Assembly (NCBI GenBank): GCA_030065615.1
Contig: JASJDR010000023.1
Location: 1 to 45,528, forward strand
Reading direction: 5' to 3'
DNA from: Xenococcus sp. MO_188.B8
Lineage (GTDB): Bacteria; Cyanobacteriota; Cyanobacteriia; Cyanobacteriales; Xenococcaceae
Length of the DNA: 45,528 nt
Shown: positions 42,440 to 45,528 of the stretch, one piece after another
Layout of the letters: every line of letters begins with the position of its first letter
How positions within the stretch are numbered: the first letter of the stretch is position 1
The notes under the pieces: generated by a model
Databases searched by the model: none
What the model was told of the DNA's origin: nothing
The model's input: only the letters and a program-made list of their open reading frames with translations
Translations under genes and position numbers: made by a program

Positions 42440-44590
42440 TTACAGGCTCAAAAATTTCTGATGTTCCCCAGTCTGGGAATGTAATTCTTCTGGTGAACCT
42501 TGAAGCTTGACTAAACCGTCTTCGAGCATCACAATCCAATCTGCACGACGTATGATTGGCGGACGATGACTAATCATAATTGTGGTCTGGGCTTGCCTGT
42601 GCATTAGCAGTGAGTCTAGTACCTGAATTTCACTTACAGGATCGAGAGCTCCTGTTGACTCATCTAAAATCAGTATGGGCGGATCATTAACGATCGCTCT
42701 AGCGAGAGCCAATCGCTGTCTTTGTCCTCCCGAAAGATTAGAGCCAAATTCCCCGAGGATAGTGTTATATTTGTCTGGCAGTTTGGCAATAAATTCGGCA
42801 GCACCAGTCAATTCACAAGCTCTGACAATCTGCTCGAAATCAAGCTGGGGATCACCCAAGCGGAAGTTATCCAAAATTGAGCGACTCCAGAAGTGAGCAT
42901 CTTGGGGAACTAAAACTATTTGTTTGCGGAGACAATCGATGGCAATATCTTGTTGATTATAGCGACCAAAACTGATGTTGCCAGATTGAGGTTGATATAA
43001 ATTGGCAATGAGTTTGACAAGGGTACTTTTGCCACAACCAGATTTACCAATCAGAGCAACAACTTGTCCTCCAGGAATAGTTAAAGAGAAGTCTTCTAAA
43101 AGATCGAGTCGACCAGGATGATGAAAGTTCAGATGAGTACAAGTTATATTGACACTACCAGGAATTTTGACCCAGGGCTTTTGAATGTCATCTTTGCTTT
43201 CAGGAGTAGCGTCAATCACTTCAGTTAGACGTTGAGTAGCAGTTTTAGTGCGAGCTATTTCATCGATAAAACCGACAAAAGTTTTGACAAAAGAATTAAA
43301 ATTATTGTTCATGCTGATGAATGCCAGCAGCATCCCGATCGTTAATTGCTCACTAATGACCAAAGTACTACCAAACCACAGCAAAATAATTGTCCCGATA
43401 CTGGCAACAAAATTCGAAAAAATACCGTTAACGAAGGTAATTTGAATAGTGCGAAAAGTATAGTTGGCAAGCCGACTATAGCGTAATTGAAATTCTTCCC
43501 AAAATTGAGGGGCTGCACCAGTTGTTTTGAGAGTGATAGCTCCTTTAAAAGTTTCGACTAAAATCCCTTGACTTTCCGAAGATAGCACCAAAACATGCCG
43601 AATCTTTTGTTGTAGGGTCGGTAAAAAAACTACTGTCGACAAGGTCATCACCAGAGAAATGGCAACGGCAACGGCTGTAAGGCTCGCACTATAAAACATC
43701 ATAAACCCAAAAGAAACCAAGGCAATAAAAAATTGACTAGGTAGGGTGACAACTACCTGAGAAATTAACTGATTTATTTCTTGAATATCTTCGAGGCGAC
43801 TCACAATTTCTCCGCTACGGCGAGATTCATAGTAGGTTAAGGGCAAACGAAGAATTTGTCTGCCAAATTCGAAAATCAGTCCTAATTGTAAACGTTGAGA
43901 GAAATGGGCAATTAGATTAGATTGAGCTAGACTAATACTGCTACTGATTAAGTGCATCACACATACCGCGATCGCTACTCTGGCTAGCAGCTCAGTATCT
44001 CCCCGAACCAACACATCATCGGTGAGGATTTGCATTAGAAAAGGAGAAGCCAAAGAAAGTATCCCGAGAAAAGAGTTGAGCAGTAAACTTTGTCCAATGA
44101 TTCCTCGATAAGGCCAGACACGCTTTAAAAAACGGCCAATCCCCCCAATTTTCTGTAGGTCATCCTCTTGTGACCAAAAACGAGTTGAATCTGGTTCCAA
44201 CAGCATCATTACTCCGTCTTGCCAACCTTCGATAAGCAACTGTTTCTCCAGATAGCGAACGCCTACACCAGGGTCAGCAACCACGAATTTATTTCCTTTT
44301 TTGCCGTATAAAACAACCCAGTGTACACCTTTCCAATGAATAATGGCAGGTAGAGGAACTTCATGGATACGGTCAAAAATCTGAGGTGATGCTTTTACTG
44401 AGCGAGCATTAAAACCTAAGATATCTGCTCCTTGCCTGAGCCCTAGTAATGTTGTACCTAATTGACCTGTTCCTACTGCTTCACGAATACGGTTAAGGGT
44501 AAAAACGCGACCGTAATGTTTGGCAATACTAGCCAGACAAGCAGCTCCGCAATCTTCTTCACTGAATTGTTTAATAAGCTGATATTTCAT
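42440..44590 (-). CDS. C39-peptidase ABC exporter (PCAT/PteB-like)
   Basis: 716 residues with three parts. Residues 1-140 are a C39 protease that removes double-glycine leaders: Cys14 (EEDCGAAC), His90 (KGVHWVVLY) and Asp106 (VVADPGVG) form the catalytic triad. Residues 155-460 are the membrane domain. The ATPase has Walker A ALIGKSGCGKST, signature NLSGGQRQRLALARA, Walker B ILILDESTGALD and H-loop MISHRPP. Such proteins cleave and export bacteriocins or signalling peptides; in cyanobacteria PteB of this kind exports small biofilm-related proteins. An 83-bp gap separates it from the upstream precursor gene, its likely substrate. No HlyD-type adaptor lies within the window. Confidence 0.93.
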   Translation of the reverse strand: MKYQLIKQFSEEDCGAACLASIAKHYGRVFTLNRIREAVGTGQLGTTLLGLRQGADILGFNARSVKASPQIFDRIHEVPLPAIIHWKGVHWVVLYGKKGNKFVVADPGVGVRYLEKQLLIEGWQDGVMMLLEPDSTRFWSQEDDLQKIGGIGRFLKRVWPYRGIIGQSLLLNSFLGILSLASPFLMQILTDDVLVRGDTELLARVAIAVCVMHLISSSISLAQSNLIAHFSQRLQLGLIFEFGRQILRLPLTYYESRRSGEIVSRLEDIQEINQLISQVVVTLPSQFFIALVSFGFMMFYSASLTAVAVAISLVMTLSTVVFLPTLQQKIRHVLVLSSESQGILVETFKGAITLKTTGAAPQFWEEFQLRYSRLANYTFRTIQITFVNGIFSNFVASIGTIILLWFGSTLVISEQLTIGMLLAFISMNNNFNSFVKTFVGFIDEIARTKTATQRLTEVIDATPESKDDIQKPWVKIPGSVNITCTHLNFHHPGRLDLLEDFSLTIPGGQVVALIGKSGCGKSTLVKLIANLYQPQSGNISFGRYNQQDIAIDCLRKQIVLVPQDAHFWSRSILDNFRLGDPQLDFEQIVRACELTGAAEFIAKLPDKYNTILGEFGSNLSGGQRQRLALARAIVNDPPILILDESTGALDPVSEIQVLDSLLMHRQAQTTIMISHRPPIIRRADWIVMLEDGLVKLQGSPEELHSQTGEHQKFLSL

Positions 44591-44610
44591 CTAACCATAA
44601 AGATTTTTAA

Positions 44611-44626
44611 GTTTACTTTAGTAAAC
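44611..44626. promoter_or_regulatory. Small hairpin between precursor and exporter genes
   Basis: GTTTAC (44611-44616) pairs with GTAAAC (44621-44626) over a TTTA loop, 20 bp before the exporter start. It could tune the ratio of peptide to exporter by attenuation or RNA processing. The stem is short. Confidence 0.35.
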
Positions 44627-44673
44627 CACTTTAGCTTTTAAGTTTTCTAGACTCTAAGTTAATAGTAGCCAGA

Positions 44674-44934
44674 TTAAAATAGTATACGAATAAAACTAAC
44701 AGCACGGGCAAAAATTCCCCGCTTGTTAATCAAAACATCAGTATAAGTATTAACTGTAGTACTACTTGGCTCTCTATCTAATCCGAATACATTTGCTGTA
44801 GCGATGGCCTCAACATTAATTTCTGCTCGATCAAGGTTTCCCAGACCACGATTTTGGTAACCACTACAACCACCAGAAAGACTGGCTTCTTCGCTAGGGA
44901 TAATTTCGGCAAATAATTCTTGGCTGTTGGACAT
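44674..44934 (-). CDS. Double-glycine leader precursor peptide
   Basis: 86 residues. The leader is 22 residues long and contains ELFAEIIPSEEASLSGG, the acidic helical pattern ending in Gly-Gly that C39 proteases cut. The predicted mature part has 64 residues, starts CSGYQNRGLGNLD, has a single Cys at its first position, and ends with a basic, hydrophobic tail (KRGIFARAVSFIRILF). The ATG at 44932-44934 is preferred over 44941-44943: GAGG lies 10 nt before it, but only one base before the other. It is the first gene of an operon with the exporter. Its role (bacteriocin, signal or biofilm matrix protein, like EbfG peptides) is inferred. No modification enzyme is seen nearby. Confidence 0.85.
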   Translation of the reverse strand: MSNSQELFAEIIPSEEASLSGGCSGYQNRGLGNLDRAEINVEAIATANVFGLDREPSSTTVNTYTDVLINKRGIFARAVSFIRILF

Positions 44935-44943
44935 AATTGTCAT

Positions 44944-45528
44944 ACCTCAAAGTGAAGTTAATAAACAGTGCTTGAAACAAATTAGCAATTTCAGGTTGGT
45001 TTTGGTTAAACCCAGGCATTTTTTACGAGGAGACCTCGCTTTTCTTGGGCAGCACCGAGAAGGGGGTTCGAGGGTTCTATTGGTTAAACACCAGAAATTG
45101 AATTGTTATGCCCTATCCCGACACCGCTTGCTAAGTCGATATTATCCCACGATGATGGGACGCTAGGTCTGCCCACAGGGTCGCTCATTAAACTAAGTAA
45201 CTTTATAACCTGCTCTGAAGGAGCGGTAAGTTTTCCCTTTCACCTGTGCTTAACTAGTAACATTTTTTTAATACGTCTGTTTAATATTTTTATGCAAGGA
45301 AAACAAATACTGTAACCAGGACTTAATTTTTAACTAATTAAACGTACCCGACATCACAAATTTTGACATTGAGAATATGGGGGAGTCCGAGGTTCTTTGA
45401 ATCAATATAGCAATCCTAAATCATTTGTGAAAAAGTGCGAGCGTCTCGCTCGCGTGAGCAAGATGGTCGTGCAGAGCACGTGCTTCGCAAGCACACTACT
45501 ATCGGTTTTCATGACTCACATAGGATTG
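44944..45528. other. Upstream region of the precursor operon with repeat hairpins
   Basis: No credible gene is found. Three adjacent hairpins lie near the right edge: GCGAGCG-TCT-CGCTCGC (45437-45453), CGTGC-AGA-GCACG (45468-45480) and GTGCTT-CGC-AAGCAC (45480-45494), a REP-like cluster. Another short inverted repeat, GACCCTG/TCCCACGATGATGGGACG area, lies near 45145-45185. The promoter of the peptide operon is expected between 44944 and about 45050 on the minus strand. Confidence 0.5.

Noticed and set aside
45103..45315. Possible extra small peptide gene near the exporter operon
   Set aside because: No Gly-Gly leader, no ribosome-binding site, and the frame overlaps dispersed repeat sequence.

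Overview
The window is chromosomal DNA from a cyanobacterium. The octamer GCGATCGC (HIP1) recurs throughout, base composition is AT-rich, and several proteins are cyanobacterial hallmarks: a three-domain flavodiiron protein with Flv3-type ligands, a Ycf39-like photosystem II assembly factor, a MgdA-type glucolipid synthase, a sterol desaturase/SDR fusion, and CHAT, pentapeptide and Uma2 proteins. No rRNA, tRNA or CRISPR array was seen.

Layout. 1-6.9 kb: the end of a TPR protein built from near-identical 120-bp units, an ABC exporter, a secreted TPR-CHAT protein and an aldo/keto reductase. 7-12.2 kb: an accessory island of small toxin-antitoxin genes (DUF433/DUF5615, RelE/ParE, PIN/RHH, HicBA, DUF2283 with a BECR-like partner, two orphan antitoxin-like genes), a relic of a second DUF433 gene and a frameshifted TIR-like gene. 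A dispersed repeat of about 75 bp occurs four times in the island. 12.3-21.4 kb: conserved metabolism (sterol desaturase/SDR, MgdA, HAD phosphatase, NadB, PilZ, Flv3, Fe-S aldo/keto reductase). 21.5-23.1 kb: a solitary TnpB element with a probable omega RNA and phased GACA repeats at both ends. 23.1-29 kb: a pentapeptide protein, then four secreted proteins on the minus strand; two of the intergenic gaps are related to each other and carry a structured element with compensatory changes. 29.5-39.2 kb: SRPBCC protein, mechanosensitive-type membrane protein, Ycf39, a membrane-anchored unknown, an MsbA-like ABC protein, a pentapeptide protein and RuvB. 39.4-40.5 kb: a decayed DUF4926-TPR chimera running into a shortened Uma2 gene. 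41-45 kb: YvcK, then a C39-peptidase ABC exporter preceded by a small double-glycine precursor peptide.

Functional links. The precursor peptide and the C39 exporter form an evident export operon. The toxin genes are mostly paired with antitoxins through 4-bp stop/start overlaps. The island is decaying: one toxin is frameshifted by a perfect 17-bp tandem duplication, the TIR gene is frameshifted, and one antitoxin survives only as a fragment. All product names come from motif reading by eye; no database search was run.
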